Positions 1-7,863 of a DNA stretch of 64,000 nt are shown piece after piece; position 1 is the first letter of the stretch, and every line of letters starts with the position of its first letter. The position numbers and the translations under genes are program-made. Under the pieces are notes generated by a model. It was given only the letters and a program-made list of their open reading frames with translations. It did no database searches and had not been told where the DNA came from. Source of the stretch: JACKAQ01 sp020634975 [NCBI: Calditrichia bacterium] (GTDB taxonomy: Bacteria > Calditrichota > Calditrichia > RBG-13-44-9); the NCBI GenBank assembly GCA_020634975.1, contig JACKAQ010000001.1:1860001-1924000 (forward strand), read 5' to 3'.

Positions 1-727
1 CGTCCACCATGCCGCCGCGTGCGCAGTTGATCAGCACAGCTTCCGGTTTCATCATTGCTAATTTTTCGGCGGAAAGCATATTACGGGTGCTGCTGTCCAG
101 CGGCACATGCAGCGTCACAACGTCCGAATGCTGCAGCAAATCTGTCAGCGAAACCGGCGTAACATCGTATTTTTTATAAAATTCGGGAAAATCCAAAATA
201 TCGTGCGCCAAAACCTTGCAATCGAACGCACGCAGCAGCGGCGTCAAATCTTTGCCGATGTGCCCGCAGCCGATAATACCGACAGTGCGTCCGGTGAGCT
301 GTCGCCCGATGCGGTTTTTCCAGATGCCGTTGCGGACATCGAGGCTCGCTTCGGGAATCAGCCGCAATGTGGAAATCATGAAGGCAATCGCCAGTTCCGC
401 GACCGAGCGTTTGTTCACGCCGCCGGTCCAGCCGAGCCGGATGCCGTGACGAATGAGCGCCTGTTTGTCCAGCATATCCGTTCCGACGCCGTATTTACCG
501 ATCACCTCAAGCTCCGGCAGTTGAGACAGCACTTCTTCGGTAATGCGTTCCAGCGCGGTGATTGCTTTTTTTGCGCCGCGCAAAAAATCCACCAATGTTT
601 CTCCCGAGAGTGATAGCCCGTCGTCGTTGAATCGAACGTTGGAATAACGCGCCAGCAATTCCGCCCGCAACACCGGATGGCGCGAAAACGATCGCGAGGT
701 TACAGCTATGGGTGTGTCATTTTTCAT
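1..727 (-). CDS. D-2-hydroxyacid dehydrogenase, NAD-binding (C-terminus cut by window edge)
   Basis: Reading the minus strand from the ATG at 727 gives an open frame of 242 codons that runs off the left edge. It shows the D-isomer-specific 2-hydroxyacid dehydrogenase pattern: an N-terminal substrate domain, then the Rossmann dinucleotide site GCGHIGKD near residue 153, and further on HVPLDSSTRNML and the INCARGG signature that holds the NAD pocket. Enzymes of this family reduce 2-keto acids or oxidise 2-hydroxy acids (phosphoglycerate dehydrogenase SerA, glyoxylate/hydroxypyruvate reductases). The catalytic His/Glu lie in the missing part, so substrate cannot be told. The Gfo/Idh/MocA gene lies 125 bases upstream in the same direction, which suggests joint use in sugar or sugar-acid metabolism (inference). 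Confidence 0.85.
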   Translation of the reverse strand, partial: MKNDTPIAVTSRSFSRHPVLRAELLARYSNVRFNDDGLSLSGETLVDFLRGAKKAITALERITEEVLSQLPELEVIGKYGVGTDMLDKQALIRHGIRLGWTGGVNKRSVAELAIAFMISTLRLIPEASLDVRNGIWKNRIGRQLTGRTVGIIGCGHIGKDLTPLLRAFDCKVLAHDILDFPEFYKKYDVTPVSLTDLLQHSDVVTLHVPLDSSTRNMLSAEKLAMMKPEAVLINCARGGMVD

Positions 728-821
728 ACGTTTGTTACCCGCTTTTGCAGGTTCTCCGATTAATTGACATTGTTTTCCGGATTTTGGTTTCTGGATTCTG
801 GATTTTTTTTTTACACGAACT

Positions 822-849
822 TTTATCCTTTACCCTTTATCCTTTATCC
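822..849. repeat. Tandem heptamer, four copies of TTTATCC
   Basis: Four adjoining seven-base units (three TTTATCC and one TTTACCC) lie directly past the stop codon of the oxidoreductase at 853. On the transcribed strand this is a purine-rich GGATAAA series. It could be a slippage tract or simply low-complexity spacer. No function is evident. Confidence 0.6.
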
Positions 850-852
850 TTT

Positions 853-1857
853 TTACAACTTCCCATCCGCTTTGTAGATATCGAACACCAGTTTCATCGT
901 TTCATACGCGTCGCGGGATGTGCCGTATTTTACCGGCTCGCCGGTTTGCACGCATTTGACAAATTCCGCCAGTTCGTTATCCCACGATGGATCTGTATTG
1001 CAAAATGTCGCTTCTTCCGGCGGATTGCCGATAGCGAATCCGGTGTGTTTCCGCGCCTGAATAATCCATTCATCGCGGTAGCTGCGGGTGGATGAGGGCA
1101 TTCCGTCGACAATCACATAGCCATCTTCCATAAAAATTTCCAGCGTAAAGCGGTGTTTCCATTGGGTGAATGAGCTGTGCAACTGCGCGATCACGCCCGC
1201 TTCGTTGCGGAGCAGCGCAAATGCGTTGTCTTCCATCGGCCATTCTTTCCAATATGCCGTGGTGCACATGCTTTTGATTTCGTTAAATTCGCCGCAGAAA
1301 TGGCGGAACAGATCGAGCATGTGAATGCCCTGATCGAACAAAATACCGCCGCCGGCAACTTCCGGCCGGTGACGCCATTCGTTGGGATTTCCGGAGCTTT
1401 CGGCTTTGCCGTAAACGCCGCGCACCCACAGCACCTTGCCATATTTACCGCTTTCAACCACTTTTTTGGCTTCAATAATGCCGTAGTGATAGCGGTGGTT
1501 GAATCCCACTTTCAGCGCCAGACCCGGATTGCGTTTTTCCGCATCGATAATCCGCTGGATATCTGCCATATTTCGTCCCGGCGGTTTTTCACAAAATACG
1601 TGTTTGCCGGCGTCCAGCGCTTCCGTAACCACATCGGGAATAAAGCGGTTGGGTGCGCAAACAAACACCGCATCAACGCCGGAGTTGATCACAGCCCGGT
1701 AATCGGGCAAAATTTGAATGTCCTCGAATCCCTTGGCAGGTGGGTTAGGGTCTGTGCCGCTAATCAGCACGGTTGCATCATTTTCGCGGATGGTTTTGGC
1801 GCGGATGCCGCCCATTTTACCAAGTCCGACAATCCCTATCTTGATTGGTTCTGTCAT
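853..1857 (-). CDS. Gfo/Idh/MocA family NAD(P)-dependent oxidoreductase
   Basis: The 334-residue protein starts with the dinucleotide-binding fold IGIVGLGKMGG (residues 7-17), followed by the family hallmark CEKPPGRN near residue 93, where the lysine is catalytic in this family. The C-terminal half matches the alpha/beta GFO_IDH_MocA substrate domain, with GGGILFDQGIHMLDL carrying the conserved Asp-x3-His pair. Length is typical. Family members oxidise or reduce sugars, inositols and sugar nucleotides in the cytoplasm, and the exact substrate cannot be read from sequence. GGCGG lies shortly before the ATG at 1857. It is followed by the 2-hydroxyacid dehydrogenase in the same direction, so a two-gene unit is likely. 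Confidence 0.9.
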   Translation of the reverse strand: MTEPIKIGIVGLGKMGGIRAKTIRENDATVLISGTDPNPPAKGFEDIQILPDYRAVINSGVDAVFVCAPNRFIPDVVTEALDAGKHVFCEKPPGRNMADIQRIIDAEKRNPGLALKVGFNHRYHYGIIEAKKVVESGKYGKVLWVRGVYGKAESSGNPNEWRHRPEVAGGGILFDQGIHMLDLFRHFCGEFNEIKSMCTTAYWKEWPMEDNAFALLRNEAGVIAQLHSSFTQWKHRFTLEIFMEDGYVIVDGMPSSTRSYRDEWIIQARKHTGFAIGNPPEEATFCNTDPSWDNELAEFVKCVQTGEPVKYGTSRDAYETMKLVFDIYKADGKL

Positions 1858-2316
1858 TAAATTTCCGCCATTTTATTAAAGTTGTTAATCATTTTCCGGT
1901 TAGAGAACCCTCGTTTTACAAACGATAAATCAGCATATTTATACAATTCAAAATGACACAACATCAGCTGCTAAAATCATACAGATGTTGTCATTTTCGG
2001 CGAATACGTGTGATTCTTTAGTCATTATGGGGCTTGAAAATAAGCCGCCAACATCGCATTTTCAGTGATTTTTGATGAAATTTATTGCACTTTCTTTTTA
2101 ACAAGCGATACCATCAAAAACTTCGCCAAAGAAAGTGGCACGCAGATCCGTTTTTCTACTTTTCGCAGAAAAATTTCCAATCTCAAATAGCGCAACAGCA
2201 GTTGAAAAAGTATGAAATTTGAACCGGGAGGCAAATATACGCGGGGATTTAACCCGGAAATGTGAGCCGGATTAAAATTTGCGGGATCGATTCCGTGAAA
2301 TTAAAACCGAAAAATC
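1858..2316. other. Non-coding gap between oxidoreductase and M14 peptidase genes
   Basis: About 460 AT-rich bases with no credible gene on either strand. It must hold the promoter of the oxidoreductase and the 3' end of the peptidase transcript. I found no clear hairpin or operator. Confidence 0.5.
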
Positions 2317-3591
2317 TCAGTTTTTATCAATATACGCCAGCAATTGCTCCATCAGTACGGTTGCGGCAACGCCGGCAACCTGGCGGGTGGTTTCCGGCGG
2401 CGTATCATCGCCGATTTCGTAAGTGATGGACGGCACCTGAAACGTGAGGTAAAACCAGCTTTTCGACACCGGCGATTCGGTGCCATACGGCCGCTCGACA
2501 ACTTTGTATGCCGGCAGACGTTTCTGGATTTCCGCAAGCCAGGTGTCGGTCATTTGCGGCGGGATGGTTTCTAAATTTTTATCAAGTGTATAAAAAACAT
2601 CGCGTTGAGTGGAGTGAAAATCGAGAAAAAAGTAGAGCTGTTTTGCGGAATCATTTTTGATTTTCAAAAATTCGTTGCTGGCGAGGCGCGTTTCCGGCTG
2701 ATTGAAATACATCCAGTCGCGATTGAGATCGATGCCGCCGGCGTTGTGGCGCCAGTGTCCGTTGTCCACACCATCGGGATTCATCAGCGGAATAACGATG
2801 GTTGAAAATTCCCGGCGAAATCGTTGCGCCAGCGGCGAATCATCGCAAAGCGCATCCAGAAACGCCATCAGCGCATACGTTCCGGTCACTTCCGGCGGAT
2901 GCTGGCGACTGATAATTGCCACATATCGCGAGGGATTTTCCGCTTCGGTGATTTCCAGTTTGTGGATGGTTTTGCCGCGTTTGCTGTTGCCGAGCACGCT
3001 TTTTTGCACAAACGGTTTTTCTGCAAATGCGGCAATTCGCCGGTCAAAATCTTTGCTGGTAAACAACTCCTGCGCGGCAATCCAGAGCGTGTCCGGACTG
3101 ATGTTCAGCCGAATGGTTGCGCTACCGGTTGCGGTGTCTTCGCTATAAAATTGATCAGCCAGTAGCTGCCAATGTTCGCCATCCCCACTAATTTTAGGGT
3201 GATAGCGATGATCGCCATCGTCGTATGTCAGCTTCACCGAAACGGTTTTTGGCGAATTTCCCCAAATTTTGAATGCGTACCACGCGCTGTTGTTAACGGG
3301 CGCATTTTCCGGTTTGATGAGCGCAGTGAACACAGAATCGTTAACGCGGGTGAAATCGTTCAGCCGTCCGCCGGCAAACTGGTTGCTCACCCAAACGCCG
3401 CTGTTTTCGAAAGCGATGGTGCGCTTTTTCTGGATGGTCAACGGTTTGTCTTTTGTTGCATCTGGCTGTAAATAATCAATTTGCGCCGTGCGTTTCGCGG
3501 AATGGCAGGCGGAAAACATCACCGCTGATGTAAAAATCAGGATAGCATATTTGCGGAAAAATTTTGGGGGAAACAAATATTGGCGGCTCAT
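2317..3591 (-). CDS. M14-family zinc carboxypeptidase-like lipoprotein
   Basis: The 424-residue protein has a hydrophobic N-terminus ending in FSAC at about residue 29, a likely lipobox, so it is probably membrane-anchored outside the cytoplasm. The catalytic domain (about 190-420) holds the M14 zinc ligands: HPPE (HxxE type) in the first motif and the later His in LDFHSTQRD. Between them GGIDLNRDW resembles the substrate-binding Asn-Arg pair of carboxypeptidase A. TYEIGDDTP supplies a candidate catalytic Glu. The N-terminal 170 residues look like a beta-rich domain. M14 enzymes remove C-terminal residues from peptides or trim cell-wall peptides. No strong ribosome-binding site precedes the ATG at 3591. 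Confidence 0.85.
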   Translation of the reverse strand: MSRQYLFPPKFFRKYAILIFTSAVMFSACHSAKRTAQIDYLQPDATKDKPLTIQKKRTIAFENSGVWVSNQFAGGRLNDFTRVNDSVFTALIKPENAPVNNSAWYAFKIWGNSPKTVSVKLTYDDGDHRYHPKISGDGEHWQLLADQFYSEDTATGSATIRLNISPDTLWIAAQELFTSKDFDRRIAAFAEKPFVQKSVLGNSKRGKTIHKLEITEAENPSRYVAIISRQHPPEVTGTYALMAFLDALCDDSPLAQRFRREFSTIVIPLMNPDGVDNGHWRHNAGGIDLNRDWMYFNQPETRLASNEFLKIKNDSAKQLYFFLDFHSTQRDVFYTLDKNLETIPPQMTDTWLAEIQKRLPAYKVVERPYGTESPVSKSWFYLTFQVPSITYEIGDDTPPETTRQVAGVAATVLMEQLLAYIDKN

Positions 3592-3669
3592 CTAATGCGA
3601 CTTCTCCGGTTTTTTGGACTCAAAAATATCATTAAAAATGAATAAATGACAGCGAAATTCAATGACCCT

Positions 3670-3697
3670 GGAGATTCCGGGACGAGCCCGGAATGAC
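3670..3697. repeat. REP-like palindrome (GGAGATTCCGGG type)
   Basis: A 28-base element reading GGAGATTCCGGG-acga-GCCCGGAATGAC can fold on itself. It shares both ends (GGAGA...AATGAC) with the elements at 7764-7836 and 10689-10750. It lies between the PorV-like gene and the peptidase gene, where it could act as a transcript 3' stabiliser or terminator. Confidence 0.7.
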
Positions 3698-3709
3698 CGG
3701 CAAACTGCA

Positions 3710-4771
3710 TCACAGCGAAATGCTGCCGGCGAAAATATGCACGTAGTCCAGCTCGCCATACGATGCCAGCGCATAATCGAACGTGAACGACGAGGTGCCG
3801 CCGGTGGGAATATTTAACCCGACACCGTAGAAAAATTTTTCGAGATCACGGTTGGCGCGATAGCCGCCGCGCAGTTGCAAAATCTCGTTGAATGAATATT
3901 CCAGCCCAAAGTTGAGATATTCCGCCGCGTCGCCGGGGTGGTTACCGTCCATCGAAAAGGTAATGCGATTGGTTTCATTTTGCACAAACGCCGCATCGCC
4001 GCCGACCAGATCGGTGGAAATGCCAACCCGGAAATTCACAGGTAAATCCCAACCCTGCGTTGCCAGTCGCGTTTCCACACCGGTGTTGAGCGTGTTGTCC
4101 GGGTTCAGGTCAAATTCCTTGATCAGATCGCGGCCGTTGAGCTTCAGCCTGCCGCCAAAATTGGAGAAATTCATGCCGAGTTTCATGCCGTGCCAGGGAA
4201 TATCCAAAATGCTGCCGACATCGAACGCAAACGTGGAGGCGGTTTCGTTGTGGATTTGCTGGTGAATAAATTTCGCACTGATGCCCAGCGACAAAAAATC
4301 CACCGGACGACGGGCATAGGTAACGCCGATCGCCAGATCGCTGGCTTCGTAAAATTCGCCGGTGCCGTGCGGATCGTCGATGGTGGTAATCTGGATCGGG
4401 TCCATATTTAAAAAAATGCCATAAAATCCAATTGACGACGATGCGTCCACCGGCAGCACGATACCCAGAAACTGGTGCTCGACATCCGCGAACCAGCTGG
4501 TTTGCACACCGGATAGCGTCACGCGATTCACTTTAGTGATACCCGCCGGATTCCAGTACATGCTGTATGCGTCATCCGCCTGCGCAGCGAACGCGCCGCT
4601 CATCGCCATCGGTCGCGCACCGACGCCGATTTTCAGGAATTGCGCTGCGGTTGTGCCATTTTTGTCGCTGTTACCCTGCGCAAAAACCGTTGATCCTGCA
4701 ACGGCAAGCAGCACAATAAAAACAACCATTATTGCCGATGACCATTGACACTTGTTAACTTTCAATTTCAT
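3710..4771 (-). CDS. PorV/PorQ-family outer-membrane beta-barrel protein
   Basis: I place the start at the ATG at 4771 (MKLKVNKCQW), which gives 353 residues. A longer open frame exists, but its start lies inside the preceding gene. A signal sequence (about 1-32) ends at VFAQG. The mature protein opens with AAQFLKIGVGARPMAMSGAFAA and then YWNPAGI, the signature of the PorV/PorQ (UPF0164) barrel family. The rest alternates in beta-strand style and ends in HIFAGSISL. PorV serves type IX secretion in Bacteroidota, and wider FCB bacteria carry many relatives of unclear role. It follows the 962-residue secreted protein by 22 bases, so the two are surely co-transcribed. Confidence 0.85.
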   Translation of the reverse strand: MKLKVNKCQWSSAIMVVFIVLLAVAGSTVFAQGNSDKNGTTAAQFLKIGVGARPMAMSGAFAAQADDAYSMYWNPAGITKVNRVTLSGVQTSWFADVEHQFLGIVLPVDASSSIGFYGIFLNMDPIQITTIDDPHGTGEFYEASDLAIGVTYARRPVDFLSLGISAKFIHQQIHNETASTFAFDVGSILDIPWHGMKLGMNFSNFGGRLKLNGRDLIKEFDLNPDNTLNTGVETRLATQGWDLPVNFRVGISTDLVGGDAAFVQNETNRITFSMDGNHPGDAAEYLNFGLEYSFNEILQLRGGYRANRDLEKFFYGVGLNIPTGGTSSFTFDYALASYGELDYVHIFAGSISL

Positions 4772-4793
4772 ACCGATACCCGTATCTTTCAAT

Positions 4794-7682
4794 TTAGCGG
4801 ATGATAGCAAATTTCCCGATGTGTTCCTGCCCATCCGGCGTTTTTACCACATAAATGTAAACGCCAAACGCCAGCGCCTGATTTTCGAAATTCACCAGGT
4901 TGAACAGCTCGTCGCCGGTGAAATTATCGTGTTGGATGCTGTTCACTTTTTCGCCGTTGATCGTGTAAATATTGATCGTGCAAACCGGCGGCAAAAACAT
5001 GAAGCGAATCTGGTGAACGTTCTGGATTTCTTCCCATTCCGCGCCAACGATGTACGGATTGGGCACCGCGCGAACTTCGCTCAGCTCAACCTGCGCCGCA
5101 TCGAACGCGGTTTGGGTGAAGCCGAATCGGAACACATCGCCGTTGCTGACGCTGCGGAAAGATTCGATACGCACGATGTCGCCGGGCTGCGGCGGCGTGC
5201 GATCGGTGTCGGCAGGTGCGTTGGAAATATTCACCTGAAAGGGAAAATCCTGCGGGAAAACCGCGTTCAGCGATTCGCCGATTTGCGGATCGGGATAATC
5301 CACAGCGAGGACAAAAATCAATTCACCCTCATCCCACTGACCGTTGGTGTTGCTGTCCTGCACCTCAAACGCGACGCGCCGTTCGCTGTCGCCGGTAACG
5401 TCCCACACCTCAAAATTCACCGGGAAAACCGCTGTGGAAACGGTTGGCGGTCCCCAACTGAAGGCAGTCGATGTGCCGTTGGTAAAGCGGATCTCGAAAT
5501 CTCTGGAGCGATTTTCCAGCGATGACGTGTTGAATTCCGCCACATTTACAAACCACGATCCGCTGCTGTCGATGTTCGCGCCCCCGAGAACGTTTTTGCC
5601 GAAAGCGTCGGTAACCGCTTTCACGCCGCCGATTTTGCCTTCGGATTCGACCGACACCTGAAATCCGTCGATCACCGGATTGTCATCAAAATTGAGCGGC
5701 AGATTGAATGCCAGCGTATCGCCGAGCGTGGCGTTCACCAGCCGGAAACTGGTTGCCGGTGTGCCGTTGAAATGCAGCTCGTAATTGTCGGTCGGCAAAT
5801 TGTCTTCATCGATAATATTGATGGCCACTTCGCCTTTTCCGTTGCCGGAGGTCTGGCTCAATCCGTCCACCGCTGCGGGAATTTTCCCGCTGTAATCGGG
5901 TCGCGGTGTGATCGTCACAAAATTGCGGTCGGCGGTACTGGTTCCGCGTGCGGTTTCCAGCGAATAAATAATGTTATCTCCGCGATCATACGACACAATG
6001 GTGTACGAATAACGGATGCCATTTTTCACATTATTGTCCACAAATGTGTGGCGAACACCGGTATCGTCTCCCAGATAAGTGAACGGATTTTGCGGATCGA
6101 ACCCGCTGATGCCGTTGTCCAGATCAAACTGGGCAACCGGCTGATAGGTGATCAGATTGCCCTGAACATCGGTCACTTCCGTGCCCCAGGTTTGCCCGTT
6201 ATCCTGACTGCGGTAAACGCGATATCCTTCAAAATCGATCTCGCCGGTGAAGGCATCCGGCACGCGTTCGGAGATATCGTCCCAATAAAGGGTCACTTTT
6301 CCGTCGCCGGGAATGGCGGAAAGCGTGGGTGCGGGCGGCGCCGTCGGACCGATAAATTTGAAATTATACATCTCCTGCGCCTGATTCACCTGTTTGATCA
6401 GATCAGCATCGGTCTCGCCCACAGCTACCGCAATCGTGTATTTTACGACTTCGCCCGGCGCGAATGTGAACGGGCCGGTGGCAAAAATATACACCCAGTC
6501 CACTTTGCCGAAGGATTGCACCAGCGCGATATCGTCGATCATCGGGTTGCTGCCGTGAAAATAATTGTCGGCAAATCCGGCCAAATCCGCGTCGCCGGGA
6601 TTACCGGAGATGATCGGCCACAAAATTTTATCGTCAGTCGGGCCTGAATCTTCGTAATAATGAAAAGAGGTGATGCCCATATTTTTCGGTGTTTCGAAAA
6701 TGGCGGTGCCGAAGGAATAATCTTCCGTGACACCAACGGCATTCGGGCGGGTTGCGCCGCCGATATCGCCGTCAAAATCGCGCTGGATAATCAGGTCAGG
6801 AATATCCGGATTGCTGAACGTGGGATCGGGCGCGAGCAAAATTTCCTCGCCGTGATCGCTGCAATCGGGATCGAGATAAAATCCGACAAAACAGCTATCG
6901 AGCTGCCGCCCGCTTTTGTTGTGGATAAAGAATTCGTAAAACTGGAATTTGTCCGCATACGGGCGACCGTAGCTGTAGGCCATCATTTCCACTTCGATGC
7001 CGAGGGGATTGCCAAGCTGGTTGTTCGAATCGTCGAACACGGCGTACACATCGCGATCGGATGCGAATTCGCCCTCAACTTCTTCGCCGGTGGTGGCATC
7101 GCGGCGGAAGTAGCCGGGCCAAAAATGTTCGCCGTTTTCATCCACCGGCCAGGTGATCGGCAAATCGCTGTGCGCCAGATACGGCGTGGTCGGGTTATCC
7201 GGCGGATAAAGCAATTGCGCCTCGGGTGTCGGATCGTTCGCGGGATTGTAATGGGTTGCGCCATACGAACCGTCTTTTGCCACCCAATCCTCGTTGTCGT
7301 TTTCCGTCCACCCGTCGATCACGTTGCCGTTGTTGCCGTTTCTGGTGTTTTCCGGCGTTGCAAAAAACAGCGCAAAATCGTCGGTCAGCCCGGTGAAATT
7401 TTTGCGCGGATAGCGGAAATCGTAAAAAAACTGGGTGGGCGCGTTGCCGACGTCCTCATATCGTGTATCGGTGATCTGTCCGTAGTTCATGGTCAGATTT
7501 TGCAACTGGCCTTTGTCCAGCACGCCAACCGCTTCATCGGCAAAACCGCTCACTTTTCGCAACGATTTTTTGGGGCGTTTGGACTGCACATCGTCCACTT
7601 CTTTGTTGGCAGTCTGGGCAAATCCGCCGCCAAAAACCGATGCCAGCAGCATGATGAAAATTGTTTTCGCAAACCATTTCAT
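4794..7682 (-). CDS. Large secreted protein with fibronectin-III-like region and sorting-type C-terminus
   Basis: The 962-residue protein has a signal peptide (MKWFAKTIFIM...GFAQT, about 1-23) and AAAAGGAT upstream of the ATG at 7682. The N-terminal 440 residues are rich in Asp, Asn and aromatic residues and match no family I know. Around residues 440-580 is a fibronectin type III pattern (PPAPTLSAIPGDGKVTLYW). The last 90 residues (AVPNPYIVG...GVYIYVVKTPDG) resemble the beta-sandwich sorting domain of type IX secretion, with PNPY in place of PNPFNP. It lies between a TonB-dependent receptor and a PorV-like barrel, so it is probably a surface or secreted partner of that pair. Function unknown. 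Confidence 0.75.
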   Translation of the reverse strand: MKWFAKTIFIMLLASVFGGGFAQTANKEVDDVQSKRPKKSLRKVSGFADEAVGVLDKGQLQNLTMNYGQITDTRYEDVGNAPTQFFYDFRYPRKNFTGLTDDFALFFATPENTRNGNNGNVIDGWTENDNEDWVAKDGSYGATHYNPANDPTPEAQLLYPPDNPTTPYLAHSDLPITWPVDENGEHFWPGYFRRDATTGEEVEGEFASDRDVYAVFDDSNNQLGNPLGIEVEMMAYSYGRPYADKFQFYEFFIHNKSGRQLDSCFVGFYLDPDCSDHGEEILLAPDPTFSNPDIPDLIIQRDFDGDIGGATRPNAVGVTEDYSFGTAIFETPKNMGITSFHYYEDSGPTDDKILWPIISGNPGDADLAGFADNYFHGSNPMIDDIALVQSFGKVDWVYIFATGPFTFAPGEVVKYTIAVAVGETDADLIKQVNQAQEMYNFKFIGPTAPPAPTLSAIPGDGKVTLYWDDISERVPDAFTGEIDFEGYRVYRSQDNGQTWGTEVTDVQGNLITYQPVAQFDLDNGISGFDPQNPFTYLGDDTGVRHTFVDNNVKNGIRYSYTIVSYDRGDNIIYSLETARGTSTADRNFVTITPRPDYSGKIPAAVDGLSQTSGNGKGEVAINIIDEDNLPTDNYELHFNGTPATSFRLVNATLGDTLAFNLPLNFDDNPVIDGFQVSVESEGKIGGVKAVTDAFGKNVLGGANIDSSGSWFVNVAEFNTSSLENRSRDFEIRFTNGTSTAFSWGPPTVSTAVFPVNFEVWDVTGDSERRVAFEVQDSNTNGQWDEGELIFVLAVDYPDPQIGESLNAVFPQDFPFQVNISNAPADTDRTPPQPGDIVRIESFRSVSNGDVFRFGFTQTAFDAAQVELSEVRAVPNPYIVGAEWEEIQNVHQIRFMFLPPVCTINIYTINGEKVNSIQHDNFTGDELFNLVNFENQALAFGVYIYVVKTPDGQEHIGKFAIIR

Positions 7683-7763
7683 GAGATGTTATCCTTTTTA
7701 AAAACAGCTAATTACAACCGCGTTTCGAATCAAAATTTTTCAAGTAACGAATAAAAAACACCT

Positions 7764-7836
7764 GGAGATTCCTGCCTGCGCAGGAATGACAAAAAATAAG
7801 TATTTATCTGTCACCCCTGCGCATGCAGGGGTCTCC
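7764..7836. repeat. Pair of inverted REP-like palindromes
   Basis: Two 27-base palindromic elements face each other: GGAGATTCCTGC..GCAGGAATGAC at 7764-7790 and GTCACCCCTGCG..GCAGGGGTCTCC at 7810-7836, separated by 19 AT-rich bases. The second is the reverse-complement form of the same family with a few changed bases. They lie between the receptor gene and the next gene. Confidence 0.8.
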
Positions 7837-7863
7837 CCCGACGCCACCACGAACATTATTTTT

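Noticed and set aside
2130-2146. TGGCACG as a sigma-54 -24 element
   Set aside because: At the needed spacing there is no TTGC-like -12 element, and no plus-strand gene follows.
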